NCBI GenBank assembly: GCA_006226555.1
Contig: SBGS01000295.1
Span: 1 to 5,421, forward strand
Source of the DNA: Bacteroidota bacterium
Lineage (GTDB): Bacteria > Bacteroidota > Bacteroidia > Flavobacteriales_D > Crocinitomicaceae
DNA length: 5,421 nt
Reading direction: 5' to 3'
Every line of letters begins with the position of its first letter. The first letter of the stretch is position 1. Of the stretch, positions 5,161 through 5,421 are shown piece after piece. The notes under the pieces are model-generated. The model had not been told where the DNA came from and made no database searches. It saw only the letters and a list, made by a program, of their open reading frames with translations. The position numbers and the translations under genes are program-made.

Positions 5161-5421
5161 AATCGCTTCATTGTTATGGGTATTGGTTCTTGCTTTACTT
5201 GCATTTAGAGGTAAGAACAATGAGATATTGATACAAAACATACCTAAAGGATGGCCTGAACCTGTTTATGATTTTAGCAAACATCCGATATCAAAGGAAG
5301 GATTTGAATTGGGAAAGAAGTTGTTTCACGATCCGGGAATCTCAAGGGACGGTACAATTTCCTGTGCGAGCTGCCATTCTCAATTTAACGCATTTACACA
5401 CGTTGATCATCCCGTTAGTCA
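5153..5421 (+). CDS. Di-heme cytochrome c peroxidase-like protein (MbnH/MauG type), N-terminal part
   Basis: About 89 codons are visible and the gene runs off the right edge. The frame opens after a stop at 5138-5140 and has no in-frame ATG. TTG at 5153 gives a good signal sequence (M/L IRIASLLWVLVLALLAF), so it is the preferred start and overlaps the MbnP stop by 8 nt. A later TTG (5171) is possible but would shorten the signal. The mature part shows ELGKKLFHDPGISRDGTIS followed by the heme c motif CASCH (bases 5363-5377), then FNAFTHVDHPVS. This is the N-terminal heme region of bacterial di-heme cytochrome c peroxidases and of the MbnH/MauG group. The MbnP gene immediately upstream makes MbnH the best reading: a periplasmic enzyme that oxidises a tryptophan of MbnP to kynurenine. 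The second heme site and the catalytic residues lie outside the window, so peroxidase and MbnH functions cannot be separated from the protein alone. Confidence 0.85.
   Translation, partial: MIRIASLLWVLVLALLAFRGKNNEILIQNIPKGWPEPVYDFSKHPISKEGFELGKKLFHDPGISRDGTISCASCHSQFNAFTHVDHPVS

Overview
The window looks like a chromosomal stretch from a Bacteroidota bacterium, probably Flavobacteriales or a relative (inference). The grounds are moderate-to-low GC (roughly 40% by eye), few Shine-Dalgarno sequences, and protein families typical of that phylum: an MmpL-type RND permease next to an all-trans prenyl synthase, and an MbnP-family protein next to a di-heme peroxidase. All seven recognisable genes, plus one of unknown function, lie on the + strand. 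They are almost back to back: gaps of 1, 21, 6, 29 and 1 nt, then overlaps of 4 and 8 nt. No stretch over 300 bases lacks a gene, and there is no tRNA, rRNA, CRISPR array, insertion sequence or terminator hairpin.

Left part (1-3229). An RND/MMPL permease, cut by the left window edge, is followed after 1 nt by a prenyl diphosphate synthase. Its active site predicts a C20 (geranylgeranyl) product. After 21 nt comes a GTG-started protein with two membrane segments and no recognisable family.

Middle part (3236-4573). An ECF-type sigma factor is followed by a ~92-aa protein with one membrane segment and then a 150-aa membrane-anchored, His-rich helical protein of the periplasmic metal-sensor (Metal_resist/CnrX/Spy-like) type. 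Sizes, topologies and content resemble the CnrH-CnrY-CnrX set of Cupriavidus (sigma, small anti-sigma, periplasmic metal sensor), in the order H-Y-X. The match is by architecture, not by proven homology.

Right part (4570-5421). An MbnP-family secreted protein starts inside the stop codon of the sensor gene. It is followed by the start of a di-heme cytochrome c peroxidase-like (MbnH-type) gene that runs off the window. In characterised systems MbnH oxidises a tryptophan of MbnP to kynurenine, which is needed for MbnP to bind copper.

Taken together, the most interesting reading is one transcription unit in which a periplasmic metal sensor controls an ECF sigma factor through a small membrane anti-sigma, and the unit also encodes an MbnP/MbnH copper-protein pair. 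That link is inferred from gene order. A second, more speculative point is an ideal A AAA AAA slip site near the end of the sigma gene; a -1 shift there would fuse the sigma factor to its candidate membrane anti-sigma.
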